Below are positions 1 to 8,394 of a stretch of DNA of 64,000 bases, piece after piece (within the stretch, counting starts at the first letter, position 1; every line of letters begins with the position of its first letter). Origin of the DNA: Prosthecobacter debontii (GTDB lineage: Bacteria > Verrucomicrobiota > Verrucomicrobiia > Verrucomicrobiales > Akkermansiaceae). The stretch spans positions 1 to 64,000 of the forward strand of contig CAMBTP010000002.1 in NCBI GenBank assembly GCA_945870855.1. The letters run 5' to 3'. The position numbers and the translations under genes are program-made. Under the pieces are notes generated by a model, which was given only the letters and a program-made list of their open reading frames with translations, ran no database searches and was not told the DNA's origin.

Positions 1-51
1 CCGCGTTCTCCAGAACGCGCGTGCGAAGGACTCGCGTTCTGGAGAACGCGG
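1..51. repeat. 19 bp perfect inverted repeat with self-palindromic arms
   Basis: Bases 1-19 and 33-51 are exact reverse complements with a 13-base spacer. Each arm is also a palindrome on its own (CGCGTTCT, two central bases, AGAACGCG), so either a long stem or two small stems could form. It lies just past the stop codon of the reverse-strand aminotransferase, so it may end or stabilise that transcript, but no T-run is visible on that side within the window. A REP-like element is the other reading. The window edge may cut off more of it. Confidence 0.7.
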
Positions 52-69
52 CTCCGATAAAAACGGATA

Positions 70-1236
70 TCAATGCTCCCTGCAGAACTGTTCGAAGCGG
101 GTGAGGCCTTCGTTGAGGACGTCCAGCGTGGTGCAGTAGCTGAGGCGGATGCCCTCGTCGTAGCCGAAGGCGATTCCGGGGACGGCGGCGACCTTGTAGC
201 GGGAGAGCAGCTTGTCGCAGAGGTTCATGGACTTGATGCCCATCTGGCCGGTGTAAACGAAGAAGTAGAAGGCACCCTTCGGCTCGACGACGCGGATGTT
301 GTTGATGGCGCTGAGGCGGGCGAACATGAACTGGCGCTTCACGTCATACTCGCCGCGCAGATCCTCGATGAAGGTCTGGTCTCCCTGGAGGGCGGCGAGC
401 GCACCGTATTGGGCGAAGGTGGTGGCGTTGGAGACGGAGTGGTTCTGGACCTTGTCGATGGCGTCGGCGATGGCTTTCGGCGCGGCGGTGTAGCCGAGGC
501 GCCAGCCGGTCATCGAGTAGGCTTTGGAGAAGCCGTTAACGGTGATGGTGAGGTTGTAGAGCTCCTCGCTAAGGGAGGCGATGGAGACGTGCTCGGACTC
601 GCCGTAAACGAGCTTTTCGTAGATCTCGTCGGAAAGGATCACGATGTCCTCCTCGAGCGCGATCTCGCCAAGGGCGAGGAGTTCGGCCTTGGTGTAAACG
701 GCTCCAGTGGGATTGCCCGGGGAGTTGATGATGACCATCTTGGTAGCGGGGGTCATCGCGTCCTCGAACTGCTGTGGAGTCATTTTCCAGCCAGTAGATT
801 CCTTCGTTTCGACGATAACCGGGATGCCGCCGGCCATACGCACCATTTCCGGATAGGAAACCCAGAACGGTGCGGGGATGATAACTTCATCGCCCTCTTC
901 GACGATGGCGAGGATCGCGTTGAAGCAGGCCATTTTTGCACCGGAAGTGACGCAGATCTGGTTCGGCGCGTAATCGACGTTGTTGTCTTTCTTGAACTTT
1001 TCGGAAAGCGCCTGGCGGAGCTCCGGGATGCCGCCGGAAGGGGTGTATTTGGTGCGGCCTTCCATGAGGGCCTTGACGGCGGCTTCCTTGATGAAGGTCG
1101 GAGTGTCAACTTCAGGTTCGCCGCCGGCGAGGGCGTAAACTTCTTCGCCGTTTGCGATCATGGCCTTGGCCTGTGCGGTGACGGCGAGCGTGAGGGAGGG
1201 AGAAACCTTGTCGATACGTGATGAGATGCTGTGCAT
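70..1236 (-). CDS. pyridoxal phosphate-dependent aminotransferase, aspartate aminotransferase family
   Basis: This is a class I/II fold-type I aminotransferase, most like bacterial aspartate aminotransferases (AspB/AatA type), which interconvert aspartate and 2-oxoglutarate with oxaloacetate and glutamate in the cytosol. The 388-residue length is normal. Visible motifs are the substrate-side segment KYTPSGG, the SPGNPTGAV loop, the SDEIYEKL stretch and the PLP-lysine motif FSKAYSMTGWRLGY. The chosen start begins MHSISSRIDK; the frame stays open for 37 more codons upstream, but that extension is Ala/Thr/Pro-rich and unlike the family. Exact substrate cannot be told from motifs alone; a related aromatic or prephenate aminotransferase is possible. 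Confidence 0.88.
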   Translation of the reverse strand: MHSISSRIDKVSPSLTLAVTAQAKAMIANGEEVYALAGGEPEVDTPTFIKEAAVKALMEGRTKYTPSGGIPELRQALSEKFKKDNNVDYAPNQICVTSGAKMACFNAILAIVEEGDEVIIPAPFWVSYPEMVRMAGGIPVIVETKESTGWKMTPQQFEDAMTPATKMVIINSPGNPTGAVYTKAELLALGEIALEEDIVILSDEIYEKLVYGESEHVSIASLSEELYNLTITVNGFSKAYSMTGWRLGYTAAPKAIADAIDKVQNHSVSNATTFAQYGALAALQGDQTFIEDLRGEYDVKRQFMFARLSAINNIRVVEPKGAFYFFVYTGQMGIKSMNLCDKLLSRYKVAAVPGIAFGYDEGIRLSYCTTLDVLNEGLTRFEQFCREH

Positions 1237-1428
1237 GGTTGGCGCTTGGATTGGTGTGATGTGGCGCAGCGGCGGCGGCGCAACAGTCCATTGATGCACC
1301 CCCGAAACGGCGGCGCTTGTTGTGGCGGCGGTATCCGTCGCTGGCAAGAGAAATGGTGGCGAAATGCGGTCAGGGTGTCAGCACTGAGGAGCTGAATGAG
1401 CTTCTGCCCCACGGAATGAAGATATATC

Positions 1429-1518
1429 GAACCGCAAAGCCGCTAAGACGCAAAGTTTCTCGAGTTGTCTTCTCCCGATAAAATGGATTTCCTTCGCGTC
1501 TTTGCGCCTTCGCGGTTC
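1429..1518. repeat. imperfect inverted pair of a GAACCGC..AAGACGC repeat
   Basis: The left arm (1429-1452) and right arm (1495-1518) match as reverse complements at 20 of 24 positions. The sequence type, alternating CGC and AAG/AAAG steps, recurs at 31339-31365. It sits between the aminotransferase and the ABC ATPase in a stretch (1237-1584) with no gene. The same style of intergenic repeat is familiar from planctomycete and verrucomicrobial genomes, but its role is unknown. Confidence 0.6.
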
Positions 1519-1584
1519 AAAAACCGTTTTTTAGCGAAGTTATGTTGTTTGTATCCTCGGAGTGGTGCCATGGAAATCTGGGGT

Positions 1585-2652
1585 TCATTTCCCGAACACC
1601 ACGACATCACCGTGGGCGGCGTGTAGAACGACCTCATCGCCGATCTCGTGGATCAAGTGAGGGTTCATTTCCACCACTTGCTGGCGACCGATGGAGGTCT
1701 CGACGAGATACTCGATGCGCTGCCCGAGATAGCTGCGTGCGGTGATTTTTCCGGAAATCTCGTTCTCTCCATCGGATTTATGGAGCCGCCAAGCCTCGGG
1801 GCGAATGGAAACGGTAGCCGCCTCCCCCGCTTTGGCATGCCAGCCGGTAACGGTGATTTTACCAACAAGCACATCTCCGTTCGTTTTCACGAAACAAAAG
1901 CCGTCGTGCATCTTTATCACCTCGCCCTCGATCAGGTTCGTCTCCCCAATAAAACCGGCAACGTATGCGTTCACCGGAGTCCTGTAAATTTCCTCCGGAG
2001 TGCCTACCTGCGCGATTTTCCCTTCAGAAAGCACGGCCATCCGATCCGCCATCGCCAGCGCCTCCTCTTGGTCGTGGGTAACGTAGATCCCGGTTAGGCC
2101 GTTTTCTTTCACGATGCGGCGGATCTCGCGGCGCATCTCCACGCGGAGTTGAGCGTCTAGGTTCGAAAGCGGCTCGTCGAGAAGAAGGCAGCGCGGTTTT
2201 ACCACCAGCGCCCGTGCGAGGCTGACACGCTGCTGCTGTCCGCCGGACATTTGGTCGATAGAGCGATCGCCATAGCCACCCAGACGCACCATTTCCAAAG
2301 CCTCTTCCACTCGGCGCTTGATCTCCGTCTTGGGGACTTTCCGCTCCTCCAGGCCGAAGGCAATATTCTGCCCGACTGTCAGGTGCGGCCACAGCGCGTA
2401 GCTTTGGAACACCATTGCCGCCTCGCGCTTATGAGGGGCTAGTGCGGTTACGTCCGTTTCTCCGAAGAAAATTTTCCCATCAGTAGGTGTCTCTAATCCT
2501 GCGATGCAGCGAAGCAAAGTTGTTTTTCCGCAGCCCGATCCGCCCAACAAGAAAAACAATTCACCAGCCCCGATCGCCAGATCCAATCCGTCCAAGGCAA
2601 TCACCTTACCTCCGAAAACCTTGCGCACATTTTCAATCCGAATCGCTTCCAT
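1585..2652 (-). CDS. ABC transporter ATP-binding protein, MalK/UgpC/PotA class
   Basis: This is the cytoplasmic ATPase of an ABC importer. The 355 residues show Walker A GGSGCGKT (37-44), a Q-loop (MVFQSYALWPHLT), the signature MSGGQQQRV, Walker B CLLLDEPLSNLD and the H-loop YVTHDQEEALAM. A C-terminal TOBE-like region with SIRPEAWRL follows. That layout matches CUT1 sugar, glycerol-3-phosphate, polyamine or iron importers. The start at MEAIRIENV fits the family; 14 further upstream codons are open but unlike it. No permease or binding protein lies next to it, so the substrate cannot be assigned. It may serve several importers encoded elsewhere. Confidence 0.9.
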   Translation of the reverse strand: MEAIRIENVRKVFGGKVIALDGLDLAIGAGELFFLLGGSGCGKTTLLRCIAGLETPTDGKIFFGETDVTALAPHKREAAMVFQSYALWPHLTVGQNIAFGLEERKVPKTEIKRRVEEALEMVRLGGYGDRSIDQMSGGQQQRVSLARALVVKPRCLLLDEPLSNLDAQLRVEMRREIRRIVKENGLTGIYVTHDQEEALAMADRMAVLSEGKIAQVGTPEEIYRTPVNAYVAGFIGETNLIEGEVIKMHDGFCFVKTNGDVLVGKITVTGWHAKAGEAATVSIRPEAWRLHKSDGENEISGKITARSYLGQRIEYLVETSIGRQQVVEMNPHLIHEIGDEVVLHAAHGDVVVFGK

Positions 2653-2854
2653 AGCTCCGCGGTCACTATCTAACCAAAACTCCGTCCAATGCAAGCTTCA
2701 GTGCGTCCAGGGAAATAACCACGTGAGAATTCACCTTCAGAAAAAACCCCGCCCACTTTTGCCTTGTAGCCTTAGCCGCTACCGTTAGTCTTGCGTGTCC
2801 ACCAGCCTGAATACGGGTTGGTGATCAAAGCAACCAATAAACAAAACTACTGAT

Positions 2855-2962
2855 ATGAACATGATCAAACTCGCCATCGTTGCCACTGTCGCGGCCTTCT
2901 TCGCAGCTTCTTGCTGCCCGAGCGCTCCTGCAGCACCTACTTATCAGGCTCCTGCCAAGTAA
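2855..2962 (+). CDS. tiny lipoprotein (35 aa)
   Basis: The reading frame has 35 residues. It starts MNMIKLAIVATVAAFFAASC, a signal peptide with lipobox AASC, and ends in a short Pro/Ala-rich tail (PSAPAAPTYQ). After cleavage only about 16 residues would remain on the acylated cysteine. A strong terminator starts 10 bases after the stop, which supports a real single-gene transcript. Size and style resemble entericidin-like small lipoproteins, but no homology is claimed. No Shine-Dalgarno sequence is evident. Confidence 0.6.
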   Translation: MNMIKLAIVATVAAFFAASCCPSAPAAPTYQAPAK

Positions 2963-2972
2963 GTCTGGCTCC

Positions 2973-3010
2973 GCCTCACCCGCTTCCACGGAATCGGGTG
3001 AGGCTTTTTT
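2973..3010 (+). terminator. Rho-independent terminator
   Basis: A perfect 10 bp stem (2973-2982 with 2995-3004, GCCTCACCCG/CGGGTGAGGC) with a 12-base loop is followed by six T at 3005-3010. It closes the 35-residue lipoprotein gene. Confidence 0.88.
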
Positions 3011-3070
3011 CTGACCTCAGTAATCAAAAATTCTTTTCAAATAAAACACCTAAGCTACAGAAAGCCCACC

Positions 3071-3250
3071 ATGATCCGTTACTTCCTAGCCATTTCCGCC
3101 AGCGTCATCGCTATCCTTTGCACTTCCTGCGGATGCTGCACCGGCGATTCGTCCGCACCACCACTACGCTCGATGCCTAGCTTCCGGGAGATCCCCACCA
3201 CTACCGCCACCCCCGCTCCTGCTCCCGTGCAGGTGGAATACTCCAAGTAA
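3071..3250 (+). CDS. small lipoprotein (59 aa)
   Basis: A 59-residue frame begins MIRYFLAISASVIAILCTSC, a signal peptide ending in a lipobox-like LCTSC, with two more cysteines just after (GCC). The rest is Ser/Thr/Pro-rich with a TTTATPAPAPV stretch. A terminator 25 bases after the stop makes this an independent transcription unit, like the neighbour at 2855. Function is unknown. Confidence 0.55.
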   Translation: MIRYFLAISASVIAILCTSCGCCTGDSSAPPLRSMPSFREIPTTTATPAPAPVQVEYSK

Positions 3251-3275
3251 GGCGCATCCCTACTCTCTGTAGAAG

Positions 3276-3313
3276 CAGACCTAGGGCTTTCACTAAGTCT
3301 AGGTCTGTTTTTT
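3276..3313 (+). terminator. Rho-independent terminator
   Basis: A 9 bp stem (3276-3284 with 3299-3307, CAGACCTAG/CTAGGTCTG) is followed by TTTTTT at 3308-3313, directly after the 59-residue lipoprotein gene. Confidence 0.85.
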
Positions 3314-3349
3314 GCGCATAAGAAAGCGGCGTCTAAAACGCATAAACCC

Positions 3350-3577
3350 ATGCCATATACATCGCTGAACCGGCGTGGGGAGAACCTAAAAAAGGTATTT
3401 TCGCGCCGTTATCATGATGCAATCGGTACCAAGAGCCCCATCGTTACAAAATCGAGGCACTACATTCCAATCCTGCGACGCAAGGATCGCGCTCGTCTGA
3501 AGAAATTGTGTGCCATTGGCTCCATTCTGCTTTCCTTGATCCTAGCGGTGATGCTCTATCGTTTAAAGCATTCCTAG
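3350..3577 (+). CDS. hypothetical small basic protein with C-terminal membrane segment
   Basis: A 75-residue frame with a strongly basic N-terminal half (many Arg/Lys) and one hydrophobic segment at residues 54-70 (AIGSILLSLILAVMLY), ending RLKHS. This would be a tail-anchored membrane protein with a positively charged cytoplasmic domain. No family is recognised, the start has no visible ribosome binding site, and the gene could be spurious. Confidence 0.4.
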   Translation: MPYTSLNRRGENLKKVFSRRYHDAIGTKSPIVTKSRHYIPILRRKDRARLKKLCAIGSILLSLILAVMLYRLKHS

Positions 3578-3714
3578 GCGCGGGCCACGCATTGAAAAGG
3601 TTCTTCAAGATTCGCAATGAAATCAGTTGCGGACATGCTAGGGTGGGGATAACTGGAAAGTGTGCGCAATTTATCTGAATCAAGACAAGGAACCGAAAGC
3701 ATCTGACCAATCAG

Positions 3715-4740
3715 ATGAATTACAATAACTACACCAAGCTGGCAAACGCCGCTCTTGTCTCCGTTCTGACGCTGATTTTCGTGGGAGCTATTGTAAGAGT
3801 CACGGGTGCCGGAATGGGCTGCCCTGACTGGCCTACATGCTGGGGATTGCTGATCCCTCCGACCAGTGTGGAGGATGTTGATTTTGACAAACTCGACATT
3901 GAAAAATTTCAGCGCAAGGCGGAGCGGATGGGGCGCGATCCTTCCACGATCTCGCGTGAGTCCTTGCGAGCGGAGTTCAATCCACGCCATGTCTGGACTG
4001 AATTCGCGAACCGTTTGTTCAGCCTTCCCGTGGGGTTCTTTTCTCTCGCGACTTTCATCGCTTCATTCCATTTCAGGAAAAGTCGGATCCATCTGTTCTG
4101 GCTCTCATTTTCCGGGCTCTTACTGGTTCTGGCCAATGCATGGATGGGCGCGAGAGTCGTCTACAGCGGAATTGCTCCCGGCGTTCTCAGCACCCACCTA
4201 GCCCTCGCCATGGCGCTGATCTGCGTGCTCACATATTGCGCGTGGGCGGGAGCGGAACGCCCGCTGAAAGTTCATCTTTCCGGCAACGCCCGATTGATTC
4301 GAATGACCTTACTTGCCCTGCTGATCCTGGTGGTGATCGAAGGGATTATGGGAACACAAATCCGTGAAATGACCGATGAACTCGCCAAAGCGCATCGCGA
4401 CGCACCGAGAGAAACATGGATCGGTGAACTGGAGCGAAGCATGATTTACTACATCCACCGCAGTTTTTCATGGCTACTGCTGCTCACGACGATTTTTGCC
4501 TTCACTCTGGCTAAAAAGAACCAAAAAGATGGAGCCACCCTTTCACAGACTGGGGTATTGGTAATCATGTTCGCACAGATGCTGCTCGGTCTGGTAATGG
4601 CGCAGATCCACATCTATTCGTGGGTGCAGGTTCTGCACGTCGGCCTGGCGGCTATCCTGCTCGCCTTGGTTTTCCGCTGGTATCTCATCACACCAGACGG
4701 AAAACGCCCGCTTGAAAAAGTAAGCGGGCACTTGGTTTGA
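3715..4740 (+). CDS. COX15/CtaA family heme A synthase-like membrane protein
   Basis: Members oxidise the heme O methyl group to make heme A for cytochrome oxidases, in the inner membrane. The 341 residues contain about eight hydrophobic helices and the diagnostic N-terminal motif VRVTGAGMGCPDWPTCWG (cysteines 36 and 42). Candidate heme-ligand histidines are in STHLALAMA, YYIHRSFSW and VLHVGLAA. In the segment RHVWTEFANRLFS the usual EYxHR-type histidine is an asparagine, with a histidine seven residues before it. The insert of about 65 residues between the first two helices is charged. No cytochrome oxidase or ctaB gene is nearby. An 8 bp GCCCGCTT/AAGCGGGC hairpin lies within the last codons. 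Confidence 0.82.
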   Translation: MNYNNYTKLANAALVSVLTLIFVGAIVRVTGAGMGCPDWPTCWGLLIPPTSVEDVDFDKLDIEKFQRKAERMGRDPSTISRESLRAEFNPRHVWTEFANRLFSLPVGFFSLATFIASFHFRKSRIHLFWLSFSGLLLVLANAWMGARVVYSGIAPGVLSTHLALAMALICVLTYCAWAGAERPLKVHLSGNARLIRMTLLALLILVVIEGIMGTQIREMTDELAKAHRDAPRETWIGELERSMIYYIHRSFSWLLLLTTIFAFTLAKKNQKDGATLSQTGVLVIMFAQMLLGLVMAQIHIYSWVQVLHVGLAAILLALVFRWYLITPDGKRPLEKVSGHLV

Positions 4741-4750
4741 AACGGCTGTT

Positions 4751-5635
4751 TCAGCCTTCACCTAACGAGCGGATAACATCATTTCCACTACCCGGCGATT
4801 CACCGCCTGCGCCAGGTATTTCGCTTTGACGCCCAGCACCGCCCTCATCGCTACCCGGCGAAAACTCGCGCTGTGCGGGCGCTGCCGGACTCTCCATAAT
4901 CGGCGGCGGAAGTGCGGGAGTGCCTTCAGATCCATTTTGGTGTTCCACTCCGCGGTTTATCGGAAAGGTAGGCTGCGCTTCCGCTTCCCTTGGATTTTCC
5001 CTACCGAATCCACCCCTATCTGAATCCTCGCGAGCAGTGGAAACCCTACCCAAGGCATCGCTACCCCGCGAAGGAAAACTACCCTGGCTCTGCGAAAAAC
5101 CCGAACCGTGGGATTGGTAGAAACCACGATCCCGGGATTCACGACCGACATAGCCCGGGTGCGGTTGATGAGTAGAGGCGGTGACGCTCACATTCCTCGA
5201 CCAATCTCTACCAAGCGAGCGATAGCATTGGGCACGGTCGGCGTAATTATCGATCGTGTAGTTACGGATTCTACTGGGCGGCGGGCAGTAATTGCTGCCG
5301 CGCGACCATCCATAGGGATGGGGAGCTCCAACCACATAACACGGACGGTATCCGACCGGATAGTAGCCGTAGATATGGGGATCGTAATACGCCCGGCGCG
5401 TGTGGTCATAGTAGCATGCGGCACTCGGATCGTATGCCCAGCGGGGATTCCCAGTACTCACGAAAAAGGAAGTCGAGAAATTCGAGCCGCCGTAGCCATA
5501 ACCGCTCCCGTAGCCGCTGCCATAACCGCCCGAGTAGGATGTTCCTGAATAATACGGATCATAAGTGCAGGATGAAACCGCAAGCGCGGACAAACCTGCG
5601 AAAAGGCCGAGGAGTGCGAGTCGATGTTTTTTCAT
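4751..5635 (-). CDS. Gly/Tyr/Ser-rich lipoprotein of unknown function
   Basis: A 294-residue protein. MKKHRLALLGLFAGLSALAVSSC is a lipoprotein signal with the acylated cysteine at 23. A glycine/tyrosine/serine repeat follows (GYGSGYGSGYGYGGS), then a Tyr/Pro-rich middle with YDHTRRAYYDPH and GYYPVGYRP, and a low-complexity Ser/Gly/Glu tail. Such proteins usually sit on the outer membrane; no enzyme motif is visible. It ends 10 bases from the convergent heme synthase-family gene. Confidence 0.65.
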   Translation of the reverse strand: MKKHRLALLGLFAGLSALAVSSCTYDPYYSGTSYSGGYGSGYGSGYGYGGSNFSTSFFVSTGNPRWAYDPSAACYYDHTRRAYYDPHIYGYYPVGYRPCYVVGAPHPYGWSRGSNYCPPPSRIRNYTIDNYADRAQCYRSLGRDWSRNVSVTASTHQPHPGYVGRESRDRGFYQSHGSGFSQSQGSFPSRGSDALGRVSTAREDSDRGGFGRENPREAEAQPTFPINRGVEHQNGSEGTPALPPPIMESPAAPAQREFSPGSDEGGAGRQSEIPGAGGESPGSGNDVIRSLGEG

Positions 5636-5766
5636 AACGAAACTTTAGACCACGCGACAGCTCCGTCCATTCAAGATATTTTCCCGGGGTATTGCAGAAA
5701 GCACCGAACTTCTATCGCTGCAGTCTTGCACCGTGGTCCAATGCGGGGTTTCCTCTCTGCGAGCAA

Positions 5767-6771
5767 ATGTCAGACCAACCCATTCTCATCACCGGCGGAG
5801 CCGGATATATCGGTTCCCACACCGTCCGCCACCTCGTCGCCCAAGGCATCAAGGTCGTCGTCCTCGACAACCTCGCATACGGCCATCCCACAGCGATTGT
5901 GGACGAGGGTGTAGAGCTGGTGATCGGCGACACTGGCAACCGCGATCTTGTCCGCTCGCTTTTTGAAAAACACCGTTTCGGTGCCGTGATCCACTTCGCC
6001 GCCTTCGCCTACGTAGGCGAGTCGGTGACTGATCCGCTGAAATATTATTGGAACAACACCGCAGAACCCATCGCACTGCTACAGGTGATGCAGGAATTTG
6101 GCTGCAAGGCCTTCGTTTTCTCCTCCACCTGCGCCACTTATGGCACTCCGGCGAAAATACCCATCGACGAATCAAATCCGCAAAATCCGATCAATCCCTA
6201 CGGCCACAGCAAACTCATGGTCGAGCGCATCTTGAAAGACTGCGACCACGCATGGGGACTTCGCTCCGCCTGCCTGCGCTACTTCAATGCCAGCGGCTGC
6301 TCCGCCGACGGCCAGATCGGAGAGGATCATAATCCTGAGACTCATCTTATCCCCCGCGTCCTTATGGCCATCACCGGCGAAATCGATGTCCTTGATGTTT
6401 ACGGCACGGATTATCCGACGCCGGACGGAACCTGCATCCGCGATTACATTCACGTCGAGGATCTCGCAGAAGCTCACGCGCTTGCACTGAACCATCTCCT
6501 TTCTGGCAAGGAATCACTACGCTGTAACCTCGGCACCGGGCAGGGTATTTCCGTGAAGGAAATCATCTCCGCCGCCGAGAAAGTCACTGGAAAAACCGTC
6601 CCCGTCCGCTACGCACCCCGCCGTGAAGGCGATCCGCCAGAACTTGTCGCCGATCCCACACTTGCCAAAGAGACCCTCGGATGGACGGCGAAACACCGCA
6701 ACGTATTGGAAATCGTCGGCTCGGCCTGGGCGTGGATGGATGGCAGCCGGAAAGGACGCTATCCCGAATAG
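5767..6771 (+). CDS. galE: UDP-glucose 4-epimerase
   Basis: This enzyme interconverts UDP-glucose and UDP-galactose, feeding LPS and exopolysaccharide synthesis. The 334-residue extended SDR protein has the NAD motif TGGAGYIGSH (10-16), the catalytic serine/threonine segment FSSTCATYG, the YxxxK pair in NPYGHSKLMVE, and the family segments YFNASG and GTDYPTPDGTCIRDYIHV. The start MSDQPILITGG places the Rossmann strand at the N-terminus as usual; 25 more codons upstream are open but unlike the family. The gene stands alone. Confidence 0.95.
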   Translation: MSDQPILITGGAGYIGSHTVRHLVAQGIKVVVLDNLAYGHPTAIVDEGVELVIGDTGNRDLVRSLFEKHRFGAVIHFAAFAYVGESVTDPLKYYWNNTAEPIALLQVMQEFGCKAFVFSSTCATYGTPAKIPIDESNPQNPINPYGHSKLMVERILKDCDHAWGLRSACLRYFNASGCSADGQIGEDHNPETHLIPRVLMAITGEIDVLDVYGTDYPTPDGTCIRDYIHVEDLAEAHALALNHLLSGKESLRCNLGTGQGISVKEIISAAEKVTGKTVPVRYAPRREGDPPELVADPTLAKETLGWTAKHRNVLEIVGSAWAWMDGSRKGRYPE

Positions 6772-6893
6772 CGCCATTCATTTTCGAGACTAAGCCTCAA
6801 ATCAGTACCTGCGATGTATTGACAAAAAATCTTGCGGTTCGGCGCGAAAAGTCCAATTTACCCGAAAGGCAATAACCCACTCATTCAGCCTCC

Positions 6894-7601
6894 ATGAACC
6901 AAACCTTTATGAATGCACCTCTCCGTCCCAGCGCGCACAAGCACCGGGGATTCACCCTCGTGGAAGTCCTCACGGTAATCGCCATTATCACCATCCTTTT
7001 GGCAGCAGGTGCGATCGGAGTCGGCAACCTGAATGCCGGCAAAGGCGTCACCAGTGCCGTGGCCACATGTGAATCCCTTTTCGAGGAAGCCCGCACCATC
7101 GCGGTTTCCAAACGCTGCAAAGCGCGCGTGATGGTCGATGTTAATGACAAGACCAGCGAAAACTATCTCCGCAAGGTCTTGATTATTCATGAAAAAATCA
7201 ATTCCGACGGCACTGTTACAGCCGGCACGTGGATTCTTGCCAACCGCGGCTTTGAAATGCCGAAGGGAACCTATTTCAGTAAGCTTTATTCGAAGAAAAA
7301 TAGTGGCAACTTGGATGAGGGAAACATGACCATGCAGACCGATTCCGGCAAAGTCCTCGCTGCCTTCACCGGAAATTACGCTTACTACGAATTTAACGCA
7401 GAGGGAATCTTCGAAAACGCGGGTTCGGGCTTTGTTGTCGGCAGCGGCGTTCGTCCGAAAGGACAGGAACCAAAAACCACCAAGGGGGCCGCGCGGGATT
7501 TCGCGGGTTTTGTCGTCTGGCGCAACGGGCGGACTTCCACTTACAGCAATCCGGAGCAAATCCCAAATCTTCCGGACGCTGCCCAACCCTTTAATTTCTA
7601 A
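6894..7601 (+). CDS. pseudopilin, first of three (GspH/FimT-like)
   Basis: A short basic leader ends KHRG, then FTLVEVLTVIAIITILLA: the prepilin peptidase site with phenylalanine +1 and glutamate +5, followed by the hydrophobic helix. The 235-residue product has a variable, mainly polar body. The gene starts a three-gene operon (8 bases to the next gene) of pseudopilins. Sets like this occur in Verrucomicrobia as the so-called Verru_Chthon cassette. Which cassette member it is cannot be settled from the leader alone. A TTGACA hexamer at 6819 precedes it without a clear -10 box. A second in-frame ATG at 6909 is a possible start. Confidence 0.82.
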   Translation: MNQTFMNAPLRPSAHKHRGFTLVEVLTVIAIITILLAAGAIGVGNLNAGKGVTSAVATCESLFEEARTIAVSKRCKARVMVDVNDKTSENYLRKVLIIHEKINSDGTVTAGTWILANRGFEMPKGTYFSKLYSKKNSGNLDEGNMTMQTDSGKVLAAFTGNYAYYEFNAEGIFENAGSGFVVGSGVRPKGQEPKTTKGAARDFAGFVVWRNGRTSTYSNPEQIPNLPDAAQPFNF

Positions 7602-7608
7602 CGCCTCT

Positions 7609-8376
7609 ATGAAAACCCCTTCACATCCATACGATCTTCCCAAGCTCCGCTCAGTCGGTGCTTTCACCCTGATGGAAACCGTGATTGCGATCGGCGTTCT
7701 CGCCGTGCTGTTGACAGGTTTCATGGCCGTCTTCACACCCGCCGCGCAAGGCATCCGCCGCTCGATCAGCTCCGAACAAGCCGCCCGGCTTACAACTACA
7801 CTAGAGAATGAACTCGCGACCCTGAGGGAATCACAGAAAGCTACTCTGCTTCCAGCCGGGACAAACGGCTTCGACAAATCTTTTGGATGGATTAGATCTG
7901 GGAATGTCGCTGCAAATGCGATTTTCGTTTACCAATATCGCGGAAACCCGGCCGTTATCCGCGGCGACGGCACGCTCGAACCCATGGTAGGCATTTCCGG
8001 AGAGCCAGGCAAAGACTACATCGTGCAATCGATGGTGCGCAGAGTTGGGGAAAAAGAAAATGGGAAAGATTTGTTGGAAGAAGACCTCAATGCCATCGAG
8101 GGGTCTGTTTTCTTTGTGAAGCCCACCCAGCTTGTATTTTTTGCTGGCGAATTAATACCTAATAAACCCGGAATGATCCACAACAGCTCAAACGGCCAGC
8201 CCGCAGACGATGCCGCCGCTTACAAAGAAGCGGTGATCGCATTCTCCGCCGAATTTCACAGTATGCCGACAAAATCATTGAGTTATCTGAATTCAGATGA
8301 GTTCAAACATCCGACAAAAGGTAAATTTTACACTTCTAAACCCATCTTCACCCGCAATCTCGCAGTGCGCCGCTAA
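7609..8376 (+). CDS. pseudopilin, second of three (GspI-like)
   Basis: 255 residues starting MKTPSHPYDLPKL, with leader end SVGA, then FTLMETVIAIGVLAVLLTG (cleavage before Phe, Glu at +5). After the helix it reads QGIRRSISSEQAARLTTTLENELA, an amphipathic stretch usual for minor pseudopilins. The frame is open further upstream inside the previous gene, but the ATG 8 bases after that gene's stop is the natural start. Likely a minor pseudopilin of an inner-membrane secretion apparatus. Confidence 0.8.
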   Translation: MKTPSHPYDLPKLRSVGAFTLMETVIAIGVLAVLLTGFMAVFTPAAQGIRRSISSEQAARLTTTLENELATLRESQKATLLPAGTNGFDKSFGWIRSGNVAANAIFVYQYRGNPAVIRGDGTLEPMVGISGEPGKDYIVQSMVRRVGEKENGKDLLEEDLNAIEGSVFFVKPTQLVFFAGELIPNKPGMIHNSSNGQPADDAAAYKEAVIAFSAEFHSMPTKSLSYLNSDEFKHPTKGKFYTSKPIFTRNLAVRR

Positions 8377-8394
8377 TCCGGAGGAACCATCATC

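Noticed and set aside
73-1221. Long forward-strand open frame (382 codons) across the aminotransferase gene
   Set aside because: It mirrors the reverse-strand aminotransferase, which has clear family motifs. Open antisense frames arise from the G/C-rich third positions; the product is Glu/Asp/Val/Gly-heavy with no known fold.
5108-5548. Forward-strand frame opposite the Gly/Tyr-rich lipoprotein
   Set aside because: The reverse-strand product has a textbook lipoprotein signal; the forward frame has no features of its own.
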